Source of the DNA: Parashewanella sp965200795
GTDB taxonomy: Bacteria > Pseudomonadota > Gammaproteobacteria > Enterobacterales > Shewanellaceae
NCBI GenBank assembly: GCA_965200795.1
Contig: CBDAVB010000021.1
Span: 39,212 to 103,211 of the forward strand
Direction: 5' to 3'
Length of the DNA: 64,000 nt
Positions 35,005-45,041 of this stretch are shown here, piece by piece; positions within the stretch are counted from its first letter, which is position 1; each line of letters starts with the position of its first letter. The notes under the pieces were generated by a model. It was not told the DNA's origin. It saw only the letters and a list, made by a program, of their open reading frames with translations, and did no database searches. The translations under genes and the position numbers were made by a program.

Positions 35005-35868
35005 ATGGGTAAAGCCGAAGAAATTACATTAGTACTACCGCATATCACACTAGCCGGAAGAAAGTGGGGTAATAAAGAAAACCCTGTTATTATCGCAACC
35101 CACGGCTGGCTGGATAATGCCAGCAGCTTTGAACCGATTTCAGCATTACTTGATGATTACTGCGTCATTGCCATTGACTGGCCGGGGCATGGTTTATCCG
35201 ACCATAGGCAAAAAGGATATTCACTGCATATAACTGATTACGTATTAGATCTGGATTTAGCTGTCAATGAGATAAAAACTAAATACAGTCCGGATAAAAT
35301 TTATTTGATGTCTCACTCATTCGGCGGGCTAATATCTGTGATGTACGCCAGCTTATTTCCTGAAAACGTAGATAAGCTGGTTTTATTAGATATTTTGTTT
35401 CCGATTCATGAAGCTGAGACAAATGCTGATAACCGACTGAAACAGAGTGTGATTCAACATCGACAAGCCCTTTTAAGCGTCCCAAAGTTAAAGGCATATC
35501 CCTCTGTGGACGCCGTGGCCAGGGTGCGAGCCAAAGTCACCGATTTAGATTTCGAAAATGCCAAATTGCTCATGTCCCGCAATTTAAAACAAACCGAAGG
35601 AGGATATGTCTGGCGAACGGACGCAAAATTAAAATACAACTCTGCCTGGCGTTACAGTCTTGCTCAAATCACTCAATTAGCCGGCCACATAGCGGTACCC
35701 GCATTGGCGATATTTGGTGATAAAAGCAGTGCACGCCTTCAACTCGATAAGTTTCAGAACCACTTTGAACAGCTGAAATTTCACATTATTGACGGTGGTC
35801 ATCACATCCATATGGATAATCCGGCGCAGGTTTCCGGTCTCGTTCGCTGTTTCTATGCTCAATCTTGA
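35005..35868 (+). CDS. Alpha/beta hydrolase
   Basis: The 287-residue hydrolase has the oxyanion-hole motif IIATHGWLDNASSFEP, the strand DWPGHGLSDHRQ, the nucleophile elbow LMSHSFGGLISVM (Ser near residue 104), an acidic position near LAIFGDKSS and the catalytic His in DGGHHIHMDNPAQV. It is soluble and has no signal peptide. It lies just upstream of fadD, so acyl-ester or thioester substrates are conceivable, but this is inference. AAGGAATATTTATC precedes ATG 35005. Confidence 0.82.
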   Translation: MGKAEEITLVLPHITLAGRKWGNKENPVIIATHGWLDNASSFEPISALLDDYCVIAIDWPGHGLSDHRQKGYSLHITDYVLDLDLAVNEIKTKYSPDKIYLMSHSFGGLISVMYASLFPENVDKLVLLDILFPIHEAETNADNRLKQSVIQHRQALLSVPKLKAYPSVDAVARVRAKVTDLDFENAKLLMSRNLKQTEGGYVWRTDAKLKYNSAWRYSLAQITQLAGHIAVPALAIFGDKSSARLQLDKFQNHFEQLKFHIIDGGHHIHMDNPAQVSGLVRCFYAQS

Positions 35869-36140
35869 CTAGGATTTTTACTCTAGATATGTGAAGATTA
35901 GGCGCAAAAATGTGAACGCACGTATGGAAACACTTCTGTTTTGAGATTTGGGTTTGCCATTTCAGTCTTTGCCGGCGTGACATGAGCTTTACAGGTTATC
36001 AATAAAAAGCGTTATTATTCTGTAAGTTGGTGGTATTTGTGTTCAAAACGCCCCGCTGGAAATAAGCTGCGTAAATATAAGAATACGATGTTACTGACAA
36101 AATGCCGGCGGCCGCTCTGGCGAGAATTTTGGAGAAAAAA

Positions 36141-37823
36141 GTGGAACAACCTTGGCTAAAAAACCTTCCTGAAGGTGTACCTGCAGACATTGATTTAAAA
36201 AAGTATTCATCACTTGTAGAAATGTTCGAAGAAGCAGTAAAAAATTACGCGGATCAGCCGGCTTTCATGAACATGGGAGCAACGGTAACCTATAGAAAAC
36301 TTGAAGAAAGAAGCCGAGCGTTTGCCGCCTATCTGCAGAATGAACTCGGCCTGAAGAAAGGCGACCGGGTCGCGTTAATGATGCCGAACGTATTACAGTA
36401 CCCGATTGCGTTATTTGGTGTATTACGTGCCGGTATGGTTGTGGTGAATGTAAACCCGCTATACACGCCGAGAGAATTAAAGCATCAGCTGAACGATTCG
36501 GGTGCTAAAGCTATCATTGTCGTTTCAAACTTCGCCAGCACGCTGCAAAAAGTCATCGATCAAACTCCGGTGGAAAACGTCATCATTTCAAGCTTAGGTG
36601 ATTTGCTGAGTACGCCCAAACGTACCTTAGTAAACTTCGTAATTAAGTACGTTAAGAAGCTGGTTCCGAAATACTATCTGCCGCATGCGCTTTCTTACCG
36701 CAAAGCTTTATCAAAAGGGCGTCGTTTACAATACGTGAAACCTGAAATAAAAGCCGGTGATGTCGCATTTTTGCAATACACGGGCGGCACAACCGGTTTG
36801 TCTAAAGGCGCAATGCTGAGCCATCAGAATGTAGTTGCTAACGTATTGCAGGCAAGCGGCGCTTATTCACCGATCTTATCTCCCGGTAACGAGTTGGTGG
36901 TAACCGCATTACCGCTTTATCATATTTTTGCACTAACCGTTAACTGTTTACTGTTTATGCATAAGGGCGCGAATAACCTGCTTATTACTAATCCGCGCGA
37001 TATCCCCGGGTTTGTATCTGAACTTTCTAAATATGATTTCACTGTATTAACGGGTGTAAATACTTTATTTAACGCGCTTGTAAATAATCCTGATTTCGGC
37101 GGCTTAAATTTCTCAAGATTAAAGTTATCTATCGGCGGCGGTATGGCGGTACAACGTGCAGTAGCTGATAAGTGGCAAGAAATCACAAACACACGTTTAT
37201 TGGAAGGTTATGGTTTAACGGAAGCTTCACCGTTAGTGTCTTGTAATGCTTATGACTCCGTAGGTTATAACGGTTCGATTGGTTTACCCGCTCCGGGCAC
37301 GGATATTCAAGTTCGTGATGCTGACGGTAATGTATTACCACAAGGTGAAACTGGCGAGCTATTCGTTAAAGGTCCGCAAGTAATGCAAGGTTACTGGGGT
37401 AACGAAGAGGAATCCAAACAAATCATCGACGAAAATGGTTGGTTATCAACGGGTGATATCGGTTATATGGATGAAAAAGGGCTTTTCTACATCGTTGACC
37501 GTAAGAAGGATATGATCCTCGTTTCCGGCTTTAACGTGTTCCCGAATGAAGTCGAGGATGTTGTCGCTTTACATCCTAAGGTTGTTGAAGTTGCGGCGAT
37601 TGGTGTTCCGCACGCAACAAGCGGTGAAGCGGTAAAAATATTTGTGGTGACCAACAGCAAAAAACTCACCGGAAAAGACATCATCAGGCATTGCCGTGTT
37701 CATCTGACGGGTTATAAAATCCCTAAGTTCGTTGAATTCCGGGATGAGCTGCCAAAAACCAATGTCGGTAAAATTTTACGTCGCGAACTGCGCGACGAAG
37801 AGCTGAAAAAAACAGAAGGGTAA
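36141..37823 (+). CDS. fadD: Long-chain fatty-acid-CoA ligase
   Basis: FadD activates long-chain fatty acids to acyl-CoA at the inner membrane, feeding FadE. The adenylate-forming enzyme shows the ATP motif QYTGGTTGLSKGAMLSH, LEGYGLTEASPLVSCNAY, STGDIGYMDEKGLFYIVDRK and the C-terminal Lys of TNVGKILRRELRDEE. I propose GTG 36141 as the start: GGAG lies 6 bases before it, and the resulting 560 residues match E. coli FadD (561), with VEQPWLKNLPEGVPADI aligned to its N-terminus. An ATG at 36102 would add 13 residues. rnd follows, as in E. coli. No clear PsrA box is seen upstream. Confidence 0.95.
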   Translation: MEQPWLKNLPEGVPADIDLKKYSSLVEMFEEAVKNYADQPAFMNMGATVTYRKLEERSRAFAAYLQNELGLKKGDRVALMMPNVLQYPIALFGVLRAGMVVVNVNPLYTPRELKHQLNDSGAKAIIVVSNFASTLQKVIDQTPVENVIISSLGDLLSTPKRTLVNFVIKYVKKLVPKYYLPHALSYRKALSKGRRLQYVKPEIKAGDVAFLQYTGGTTGLSKGAMLSHQNVVANVLQASGAYSPILSPGNELVVTALPLYHIFALTVNCLLFMHKGANNLLITNPRDIPGFVSELSKYDFTVLTGVNTLFNALVNNPDFGGLNFSRLKLSIGGGMAVQRAVADKWQEITNTRLLEGYGLTEASPLVSCNAYDSVGYNGSIGLPAPGTDIQVRDADGNVLPQGETGELFVKGPQVMQGYWGNEEESKQIIDENGWLSTGDIGYMDEKGLFYIVDRKKDMILVSGFNVFPNEVEDVVALHPKVVEVAAIGVPHATSGEAVKIFVVTNSKKLTGKDIIRHCRVHLTGYKIPKFVEFRDELPKTNVGKILRRELRDEELKKTEG

Positions 37824-38032
37824 TTTAAAGGCTTTTTCGTCACTGCGGCGAAGGCTTGGGTTAAGGCACCGGTGTTAGCGGTAAAAGCTGCAAAACGACA
37901 GTTATGTATATCGGCAATCCGGTGTCTTTCTTTTCTTAGGCAGAAGTCGCTATACTCCTGTCCTTTCACTTGAGTGCCGAATTAACCGCTCAAAACATTC
38001 GTGTCGAAGTACCCATGTAATCAGGATAAATA

Positions 38033-39157
38033 ATGTTTGATAAGCCGTTTCCAGCAGTAACTTTTGTAGATTCACAAGATACACTTAACCAGCTGTTAAT
38101 TGATTTAAAAGTTAGTAAAGTCGTCGCTTTAGATACTGAGTTTGTCAGAACGCGAACTTACTATGCTCAGTTAGGACTGATTCAAGTCTACAACGGGGAA
38201 GTGCTGGCGCTTATCGATCCGGTTTCAGATATCGACTTATCTGAATTCTGGAAGCTGTTGGCGGACGAAAGCATTCTTAAAGTACTTCACTCCGCGAGTG
38301 AAGACCTTGAGGCATTTGCTCATTATGGCGGTGTTCAACCGACCCCATATTTTGATTCTCAGATTGGCGCCGGTTTTGCCAAAATGGGACACGCTTTAGG
38401 TTACGCAAACCTAGTTAAACGGGTGCTTGGTGTTGTTCTGGACAAAGGTGAGTCGCGTACTGACTGGATTAAACGCCCGTTATCCGACAAGCAGTTAACT
38501 TATGCGGCTAATGATGTTTTTTATCTTTTCCATTTGTTTCCGTTGCTTAAAGCGAAACTGGAGCGTTTGGGCAGGTATCAATGGACGCTCGAAGAAAGTA
38601 CCGATATGTGCCAAGGCCGACTGGACGAACCCGATGTTGAAAACGCTTACCTTAAAGTCAAAAATAGTTTTCAGTTAAACCAGACTCAGATGGCTTACTT
38701 AAAACCCCTGGCAAAATGGCGTATAAAAACCGCGATTAAGAAAGATATCGCCTTAGGCCTTTTAATTAAAGATCACGGTCTGATTGCGATTGCCAAAGCC
38801 GCGCCTAAAAACTTTACTCAATTATCACGCTTAAAAGAGTTAAGCGATCATGAAAAACGTAAGTTTTCAAAACCGATTTTGTCGAGTTTACAAAACGCCG
38901 ATTTAGAAAATCTGCCCCCAAAAATCGATGTGATAGCGTTTCGCCCTGATTATAAAAAAAGTTTTAAAACGGTTAAGTCAAAACTCACCGCTATCGTTGA
39001 AGCTAAGGAAGTACCGATTGAAATGTTCGCGTCCAAAAAGTACATCCATGATTTTTTAAACTGGTATTGGGACGATGAAAAAAGCCGGAAGCCTAAGTTG
39101 TTGAACGGCTGGCGAGGGCAGTTAGCTTCAGATGCACTTTCTGATTTAGAGCTTTAA
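38033..39157 (+). CDS. rnd: Ribonuclease D
   Basis: RNase D is a 3'-5' exoribonuclease trimming tRNA precursors and other small stable RNAs. The 374-residue protein carries the DEDD exonuclease motifs: I VALDTEFVRTRTYY, II VLHSASEDLEAFAHYGG, and III LTYAANDVFYLFHLFPLL. HRDC-type helical domains follow, with LKPLAKWRIKTAIKKDIALG near residue 225. Position after fadD matches the E. coli order. Confidence 0.95.
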   Translation: MFDKPFPAVTFVDSQDTLNQLLIDLKVSKVVALDTEFVRTRTYYAQLGLIQVYNGEVLALIDPVSDIDLSEFWKLLADESILKVLHSASEDLEAFAHYGGVQPTPYFDSQIGAGFAKMGHALGYANLVKRVLGVVLDKGESRTDWIKRPLSDKQLTYAANDVFYLFHLFPLLKAKLERLGRYQWTLEESTDMCQGRLDEPDVENAYLKVKNSFQLNQTQMAYLKPLAKWRIKTAIKKDIALGLLIKDHGLIAIAKAAPKNFTQLSRLKELSDHEKRKFSKPILSSLQNADLENLPPKIDVIAFRPDYKKSFKTVKSKLTAIVEAKEVPIEMFASKKYIHDFLNWYWDDEKSRKPKLLNGWRGQLASDALSDLEL

Positions 39158-39159
39158 GT

Positions 39160-39320
39160 ATCAGCCGATAAGCACTCCTGCGAAGGCTTCAGTCCAGGGG
39201 CTTTAAAGGCGCGGCGGAAGAAAACATACATGTTAATCGTCACTCCCGCGAAAGCGGGAGTACAGTCTCTTCGGTTGATTTTTAAAAAGTCGCCGGTACC
39301 TGTCTTCTCGGGTATGACAA
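39160..39320. repeat. REP-like palindromes in the rnd-fabA gap
   Basis: The perfect palindrome ACTCCCGCGAAAGCGGGAGT at 39241-39260 and two degenerate relatives (CACTCCTGCGAAGGCTTCAG; CTGTCTTCTCGGGTATGAC) lie in the convergent 346-bp gap between rnd and fabA. No gene is visible in the gap. Confidence 0.65.
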
Positions 39321-39503
39321 GTAAAGTTTTGAAATTAAGAACTTTTAATTGTGTTGTCAATAATTGCCTTATTCTAATCACAATTTCTTATTCTTAAGAC
39401 CAATTTCACAACCGTTATGCATTCGTCCGGCATTACACTTGTAATGCTGAATGATTTGAAACCGGCATAAAACCGGCTTTTACTATTTGAGCTCTGTCTG
39501 TGC

Positions 39504-40019
39504 TCAGAATGATGAAGTGTCCTGAAAGATACCCACTTTTAAATCAGTCGCAGAGTAGATTTCTCTACCGTCAACTTCTAAAGTCGCATCCGCCATACCC
39601 ATGACTAGCTTACGGTTGATCTTTCGCTTGATATCAAGCCTGTAAGTCACTTTTTTCGCTTCTGGTAATACCTGACCGGTAAATTTAACTTCGCCTACAC
39701 CTAATGCGCGGCCTTTACCTTTCGCACCTTCCCAGCCTAAGAAAAAGCCGACGAGTTGCCACATCGCGTCTAAACCTAAACAACCAGGCATTACCGGGTC
39801 GGTTACAAAGTGGCAGCCGAAGAACCACATATCCGGAGTAATATCCAGTTCGGCTATAATTTCACCTTTACCGTATTTGCCGCCGTCGTTTCTTATACGA
39901 ACAACACGGTCGATCATCAACATATTTTTTACCGGTAAACGCGGAGCGTCCGCACCGAATAAATCACCGTGGCCACAGGCTTTAAGTTCTTCTTTTGTAA
40001 AACTACTGACTTTTGACAT
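39504..40019 (-). CDS. fabA: 3-hydroxydecanoyl-ACP dehydratase/isomerase
   Basis: FabA dehydrates beta-hydroxyacyl-ACP and isomerises trans-2- to cis-3-decenoyl-ACP, which starts unsaturated fatty-acid synthesis. The 171-residue protein has the catalytic His 70 (WFFGCHFVTDPVMPG) and Asp 84 (GCLGLDAMWQLVGFFLGW), numbering identical to E. coli. It lies 97 bp downstream of lonB on the same strand, a conserved gammaproteobacterial arrangement. Confidence 0.97.
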   Translation of the reverse strand: MSKVSSFTKEELKACGHGDLFGADAPRLPVKNMLMIDRVVRIRNDGGKYGKGEIIAELDITPDMWFFGCHFVTDPVMPGCLGLDAMWQLVGFFLGWEGAKGKGRALGVGEVKFTGQVLPEAKKVTYRLDIKRKINRKLVMGMADATLEVDGREIYSATDLKVGIFQDTSSF

Positions 40020-40116
40020 GTTATGTTTCTATTTATTGCCGAATGTTAATCAAGGTTAGCGAACACGTGTAAGCCAAACAACTCCGATCAGCTGAAAACT
40101 GAAAAATAACTTGATA

Positions 40117-41844
40117 TTAATCACGTCTTAAGCCGAGTTTTGATAACAATTTTTGAACAAATGTCGGTTCAGACTCGTACTCACCTGCTAATTCATTAAG
40201 GCGTTGCTGCACTTTCCAGTACAAGGTGTCTTTTGGGAATAAGTTATTTTCATTAGGCTCGCCCGAAGGAATACCTAATAGCAGCTCGATGACCTGATCG
40301 ATATGGTCAACTTGGAAAATGCTGAATTGCCCCTGCTCTGCAGCAGTAATAATTTCTTTAGGTAAGTTTAACTGCAATGCGTTTGACGCGGGAATAATCA
40401 ACCCCTGATTACCTGTTAGTTTTCTTTTTTGACAAAGATTAAAGAAACCGGTGATTTTTTCATTCACACCGCCGATAGCCTGGACATTGCCGAATTGATC
40501 TAAGGCGCCGGTAACGGCAATGCCTTGTTTTATCGGCGTTTCACTGATTGCTGAGAGTAAACAACAAAATTCCGCGACGGAGGCGCTGTCGCCGTCAATT
40601 TCTTGATAAGACTGCTCAAATACAATATTAGCGTTCAAATGCAGCGGGGCATCCCGGCCGAAGATTCGATACAAACAAGAGGACAAAATCATCATGCCTT
40701 TGGCATGAATGTTTCCGGCAAGTTCTGACTTACGCTCAATATCAGCGACTTCCCCGTCACCATAATGAGCGGTACACGTGATCCGTGCAGGCTCGCCATA
40801 GCTGTAATCACCTGTGTCAATAACGGTTAGTCCGTTAATTTGTCCTACAGCTTTGCCATCAGTTTGCAGTGAGATAAATCTGTCATCGAAATTTTGTGAT
40901 GAAAACTCTTCAGAGGTGTTATGTCTTTGTTTTTTTAATTCAAGAGCCTGCTCTACAGAAGCGGCCGAAATCCGCTCGCTTTTTTCTAAAGCATTTGCCT
41001 GAGCTAACACTTGTACTATGTCAATAAAATCTAAAGCTAAACGATTTTGGTGCTCTGCCAGTGAAGAAGAGTAATTGAACAGAACCGGAAACGCGTCAAC
41101 GGCGATGGTTCTGTTTTCCGGCTTGAGCTGATTTAACCAGTTGACGTATTCAAGCTCCGAATGTTTATAAATATCCAGCTCAGAGACCATTTCCGCGAGC
41201 AATGAGAAATGTTTATTGAATACTTCATCATGATATTTTAATTCTGTGTATAAGTTCGCCGCGCCCACTAAAACTATTTTGCAGTTAAGCGGTACTTTCT
41301 CTAAGCTTGAGTTTACCCGATAGTAGCCCGCGTTAACGCTGTCCATAAGCAAAGACCATAAGTTCGGACGATTCATCAGGGAATTGACACTGATAAATAC
41401 TTGGTTAGCACGAGCAAGCGCGCCGGCTTCGTATACAGAAGTTCCACTTTTGGTATTCATACGACCGAACAGCTCAACTTTGGTTATATTGCCTCCGAGA
41501 TACTCATAGGTTCTGGTTTTAGTGGTAATCACTCCTATAGAGTCAGGGGCAGGGGCGTCATACCAATCTAAATTAACGGTTCCTCCGTTTTTAGACGCCG
41601 CCAGATATTGCTCACAGAAGTTTGTGTAACTTGAAACCAACGCGTCAATAAAGCGTAATCGGTCAACACCCGGATAATCCGCTAAAAATAATCCCTGGTG
41701 CTCTAACTTAGAAAATAGTTTGTAAGCCGAAGTAACTCTTTCCTGACCAAGCAATAAAGAAAACTTACTGGATTTATCTTCTGAAGTTGATGGCAGGTTG
41801 AATTGTGGCGCTAATTTCGACGCGGCGATAAGTTTCGGTTTCAT
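40117..41844 (-). CDS. LonB/YcbZ-type ATP-dependent protease homologue
   Basis: The 575-residue protein has a degenerate AAA-like N-terminal part (SLLLGQERVTSAYKLFS, LFLADYPGVDRLRFIDAL) and a C-terminal Lon protease domain. The Ser-Lys dyad is in QSYQEIDGDSASVAEFCCLL (Ser) and GNVQAIGGVNEKITGFFNLC (Lys). The canonical Walker A GxxxxGKS is not visible; FLADYPGVDRLR stands in its place, as in E. coli YcbZ. The role of YcbZ is poorly defined, with proposals around ribosome biogenesis and quality control. Adjacent to fabA as in E. coli. Confidence 0.88.
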   Translation of the reverse strand: MKPKLIAASKLAPQFNLPSTSEDKSSKFSLLLGQERVTSAYKLFSKLEHQGLFLADYPGVDRLRFIDALVSSYTNFCEQYLAASKNGGTVNLDWYDAPAPDSIGVITTKTRTYEYLGGNITKVELFGRMNTKSGTSVYEAGALARANQVFISVNSLMNRPNLWSLLMDSVNAGYYRVNSSLEKVPLNCKIVLVGAANLYTELKYHDEVFNKHFSLLAEMVSELDIYKHSELEYVNWLNQLKPENRTIAVDAFPVLFNYSSSLAEHQNRLALDFIDIVQVLAQANALEKSERISAASVEQALELKKQRHNTSEEFSSQNFDDRFISLQTDGKAVGQINGLTVIDTGDYSYGEPARITCTAHYGDGEVADIERKSELAGNIHAKGMMILSSCLYRIFGRDAPLHLNANIVFEQSYQEIDGDSASVAEFCCLLSAISETPIKQGIAVTGALDQFGNVQAIGGVNEKITGFFNLCQKRKLTGNQGLIIPASNALQLNLPKEIITAAEQGQFSIFQVDHIDQVIELLLGIPSGEPNENNLFPKDTLYWKVQQRLNELAGEYESEPTFVQKLLSKLGLRRD

Positions 41845-42034
41845 AATTATCTATTTCTTATACGAGTAGCCGGATTCTACCACAGAGTATTTATATAACC
41901 TGCGCCGTAACAAACTAAAATTTGCAATTTAAGGCCATAAAATGCACGCGGTGGTTGTTTACTGTTCGCTTAATCAATTTATCTGAAATAACTGTTTACA
42001 CGACTTAGTGATTTCATTATCATCAGCGGCGTTC

Positions 42035-42124
42035 GGAGGGGTGGCAGAGTGGTCGAATGCACCGGTCTTGAAAACCGGCAACGGTTTATCCCGTTCCAGG
42101 GTTCAAATCCCTGCTCCTCCGCCA
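42035..42124 (+). tRNA. tRNA-Ser (anticodon UGA)
   Basis: A 90-nt class II tRNA with encoded CCA. Acceptor stem GGAGGGG pairs with CTCCTCC (one G-U), the D arm begins TGGCAGAGTGG, the anticodon loop CTTGAAA carries TGA at 42069-42071, a long variable arm follows (CAACGGTTTATCCCGTTCC), and the T arm is GGGTTCAAATCCC. Confidence 0.97.
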
Positions 42125-42133
42125 TCATTCAGA

Positions 42134-42159
42134 AAAGCCGCTCAACAGAGCGGCTTTTT
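42134..42159 (+). terminator. Terminator after tRNA-Ser
   Basis: AAAGCCGCTC and GAGCGGCTTT pair around a short loop and end in a T-run, 10 bp after the tRNA. Confidence 0.88.
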
Positions 42160-42272
42160 GCTATCCGGGATTTGCAAAAAATACTCAGACAGGCACAGGA
42201 TTGGCGGACATAAAAAACTGCCGTTCAAGATCCCTCCCGCTACCGCACGCGGGACTGAAGTAGGTTTAGGCA

Positions 42273-42300
42273 TAAAAAAAGAGAGCTAAAATCAGCTCTC
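42273..42300 (-). terminator. Terminator of the fadE2 gene
   Basis: On the minus strand GAGAGCT and AGCTCTC form a stem around TGATTTTA-type loop sequence and run into seven T residues, 28 bp after the fadE2 stop. Confidence 0.85.
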
Positions 42301-42327
42301 CCGGTCATTTGTTACTTCAGTAAGGTT

Positions 42328-44775
42328 TTAAGCCGCATAATCAGTTTTATTAGCACGCTTAACCATTGCCGTGAGCTCTTCAGGATAAAAGTCATCAACA
42401 TTAATTGATTTGAGACGGCCTATTTCAGCACGTTTCATTAATTCAACTTCTTCGGTTGAGATACAATTTAGCTCGACACCTCTTTCAGCGACTTTATCCA
42501 GCCACATGAAAGGAATTTTCTCGTCCGCGGCTTCACAGATGCGCTTGTGGATAGGTTCGCAGGCGATTAAGTCAATAAAGGTTTGCTCTTGAATACCAAC
42601 AGCGTTGAATTCAGTTGGTGCAAGGAACTGACCTTTAGACAGCCTTTCTCTTGAAGCACAAGGTGTTTGCATAATCTTAGCTACTTTATGATCCAGCACA
42701 TCACCTGGTCTTTTAACCGGACGACCGAACGGGAACATCACTACCCGCAGAATCGGGCCTAATCCCATCGGGAAGTTGTTTAACAATTCATCGAGTGATG
42801 TTTGTAGCTTATATAATGCATCTTCCGCTGCCCATTGTACGAGCGGTAAGTCTTCTGTTAAACGTCCGTCATCGTTATAACGCTTAAGAACAGCGGAAAC
42901 CAGATACATTTGGCTGAGCAGATCACCGATACGCGCGGAAACTCTTTCTTTACGTTTCAGACCGCCACCTAAAGTGCCCATAGCTAAATCAGACAGCAGG
43001 GCTAAATTAGCACTGAACCGATTCATTTGCCGGTAGTACTTTTTAGTTTCATCTGAATAAGGCGCGTTTGAGAAACGAGCGCCAGTCAGACCGAGCCAGA
43101 GACTACGAACAAAGTTACTGATCGCGAATCCGATATGACCGAACACCGCATTATCAAAGTTGCGTAATGACGCTTTAGGATCCGCATCAAACGCCGCTTC
43201 CATTTCCGGTAACACGTAAGGGTGACAACGAATCGCGCCTTGTCCGTAGATGATCATTGAGCGAGTAAGAATATTGGCACCTTCTACTGTTACCGCAATG
43301 GGAGCTGCCTGATAGCCGCGGCCTAAATAGTTATTCGGGCCTAAGCAAATACCTTTACCGCCGTGGATATCCATCGCATCGATAACACATTTCTGCATAC
43401 GATCTGTCAGGTGGTATTTTACAATCGCCGAGATAACAGAAGGTTTTTCACCCAAATCAATACCGGTAGTGGTAAGGGTATTAACCGCGTCCATTAAATA
43501 TGCGTTACCGCCGATGCGCGCCATCGGTTCCTCGATACCTTCAAGCTTTCCGATAGGCAACTTAAACTGACGACGAATTCGCGCGTAAGCGCCGGTTGCC
43601 GCCGCGGCTGTTTTAACGCCGCCCGCAGAATTTGAAGGTAAAGTAATACCGCGACCGACGGATAGACATTCAACCAGCATTCTCCAGCCCTGACCTGCCA
43701 TCTCAGGACCGCCAATAATGAAGTCGATTGGCACGAATACCTCGTCACCTTGTGTCGGACCATTCTGGAACATGCAGTTTAACGGGAAGTGACGGCGACC
43801 GGTAATTACGCCGTCAACATCGGTCGGAATCAGGGCGCATGTAATGCCTAAATCTTCTTCGTCACCTAACAGGCGCTCCGGATCTCTCAGTTTAAAAGCA
43901 AGACCCAGTACTGTGGCAACCGGAGCAAGCGTGATGTAACGCTTGTTCCAGGTTAATTTCATACCAAGAATTTCCTCGCCTTGCCATTGGCCTTTACATA
44001 CAACGCCAAAGTCCGGGATTGAGCCGGCGTCACTACCGGCTTCTGGACTGGTAAGCGCGAAACAAGGGACTTCAAGACCTTTAGCCAGACGCGGAAGGTA
44101 ATAGTCTTGTTGCTCCGGAGTACCGTAGTGTTGAAGCAGCTCACCGGGACCTAATGAATTAGGTACACCAACAGTTGAAGATAGCTCACTGCTTACGCCT
44201 GACAGCTTCTGCAGAACACGTGATTGCGCATAGGCGGAAAACTCAAGACCGCCGTATTTCTTTTTGATGATCATCGAAAAGAAACCGTTGTCTTTTAAGT
44301 ATTGCCAGACGTCTTGCGGAAGATCAGCCAATTCGTGTGAGACCTGATGTTGGTTTACCATAGCACACACTTCTTCAACCGGGCCGTCTAAAAACGCTTG
44401 TTCTTCATTTGTTAAACGTGCAACCGGAATATTGTGTAGTTTCTTCCAGGAAGGGGCGCCTGAAAATAGATCCGCCTCCCACCAGGTAGTACCGGCTTCA
44501 ATAGCTTCTCTTTCAGTAGAAGACATCTCAGGCATTATACTTTTATATAATTTTAAAAACGGCTTGGAGATGAATTGTCTTCTGAATGATTTGATATTGA
44601 ACGGAAGCGCTAAAATCACGAAGATAGCGAACGGAAGCGGGCTTCCTACATGGAAATATGAAGCAGCGGCACAGATTACCGCCGCCGCAATAGTTGTGGT
44701 TAATAGTGAAAATCGTAAATACGCACCTGCCGCTATCACTATCAGCAGTGCACATATCCAAATTAGAGTTGTCAC
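42328..44775 (-). CDS. fadE: Acyl-CoA dehydrogenase FadE (copy 2, full-length)
   Basis: This 815-residue FadE matches the length of the enterobacterial enzyme. The N-terminus holds hydrophobic segments (LIWICALLIVIAAGAYL, TTTIAAAVICAAASYFHV, LPFAIFVILALPFNI) that anchor it in the inner membrane, absent in part from the copy at 13330-15606. The core has VPNSLGPGELLQHYGTPEQQ, CFALTSPEAGSDAGSIPDFG, WNKRYITLAPVATVLGLAFK and VTVEGANILTRSMIIYGQGA, then a DUF1974 end. A PsrA-type box lies about 135 bp upstream. Divergent from a yafJ-type gene, which also neighbours fadE in E. coli. Confidence 0.95.
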   Translation of the reverse strand: MTTLIWICALLIVIAAGAYLRFSLLTTTIAAAVICAAASYFHVGSPLPFAIFVILALPFNIKSFRRQFISKPFLKLYKSIMPEMSSTEREAIEAGTTWWEADLFSGAPSWKKLHNIPVARLTNEEQAFLDGPVEEVCAMVNQHQVSHELADLPQDVWQYLKDNGFFSMIIKKKYGGLEFSAYAQSRVLQKLSGVSSELSSTVGVPNSLGPGELLQHYGTPEQQDYYLPRLAKGLEVPCFALTSPEAGSDAGSIPDFGVVCKGQWQGEEILGMKLTWNKRYITLAPVATVLGLAFKLRDPERLLGDEEDLGITCALIPTDVDGVITGRRHFPLNCMFQNGPTQGDEVFVPIDFIIGGPEMAGQGWRMLVECLSVGRGITLPSNSAGGVKTAAAATGAYARIRRQFKLPIGKLEGIEEPMARIGGNAYLMDAVNTLTTTGIDLGEKPSVISAIVKYHLTDRMQKCVIDAMDIHGGKGICLGPNNYLGRGYQAAPIAVTVEGANILTRSMIIYGQGAIRCHPYVLPEMEAAFDADPKASLRNFDNAVFGHIGFAISNFVRSLWLGLTGARFSNAPYSDETKKYYRQMNRFSANLALLSDLAMGTLGGGLKRKERVSARIGDLLSQMYLVSAVLKRYNDDGRLTEDLPLVQWAAEDALYKLQTSLDELLNNFPMGLGPILRVVMFPFGRPVKRPGDVLDHKVAKIMQTPCASRERLSKGQFLAPTEFNAVGIQEQTFIDLIACEPIHKRICEAADEKIPFMWLDKVAERGVELNCISTEEVELMKRAEIGRLKSINVDDFYPEELTAMVKRANKTDYAA

Positions 44776-44910
44776 CGTCTTTCTCCTTATTTAATCAAGC
44801 TAGATCAAACATCGCACAAGTAAGGCTGCGACTTAGGTCACATTATAGCCTGTGGTCAGACCTCTGTCTCGTTAAAACGTTATACTTAACCAAAAATTAA
44901 TACAAGTTTT

Positions 44911-44928
44911 TTCAAACATCCGTTTTAA
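44911..44928. promoter_or_regulatory. Putative PsrA-type box upstream of fadE2
   Basis: TTCAAAC-ATCC-GTTTTAA contains AAAC-N4-GTTT, as in the perfect palindrome before psrA, with weaker outer symmetry. It lies between the divergent fadE2 and yafJ-type genes. Confidence 0.5.
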
Positions 44929-45041
44929 AATACGTTTGATCATGAGTGAAAGTTCAGCAATAGCGGGCTTAATCTGGAAACCACCCACAACAAAAGTTAA
45001 AATCACTCTTAAGAATACGAAGCAGATTAATGAGTTTTCAG

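Noticed and set aside
36040..36100. PsrA box upstream of fadD
   Set aside because: TTCAAAAC followed by GCCCCG does not give the AAAC-N4-GTTT form; only half a site is present.
39459..39482. Possible fabA terminator (CCGGCATAAAACCGGCTTTT)
   Set aside because: The halves are mostly direct rather than inverted repeats, leaving only about 4 bp of stem.
42008..42289. Open reading frame of 93 codons on the plus strand
   Set aside because: It runs straight through the tRNA-Ser gene and its terminator, so it is not a real coding region.
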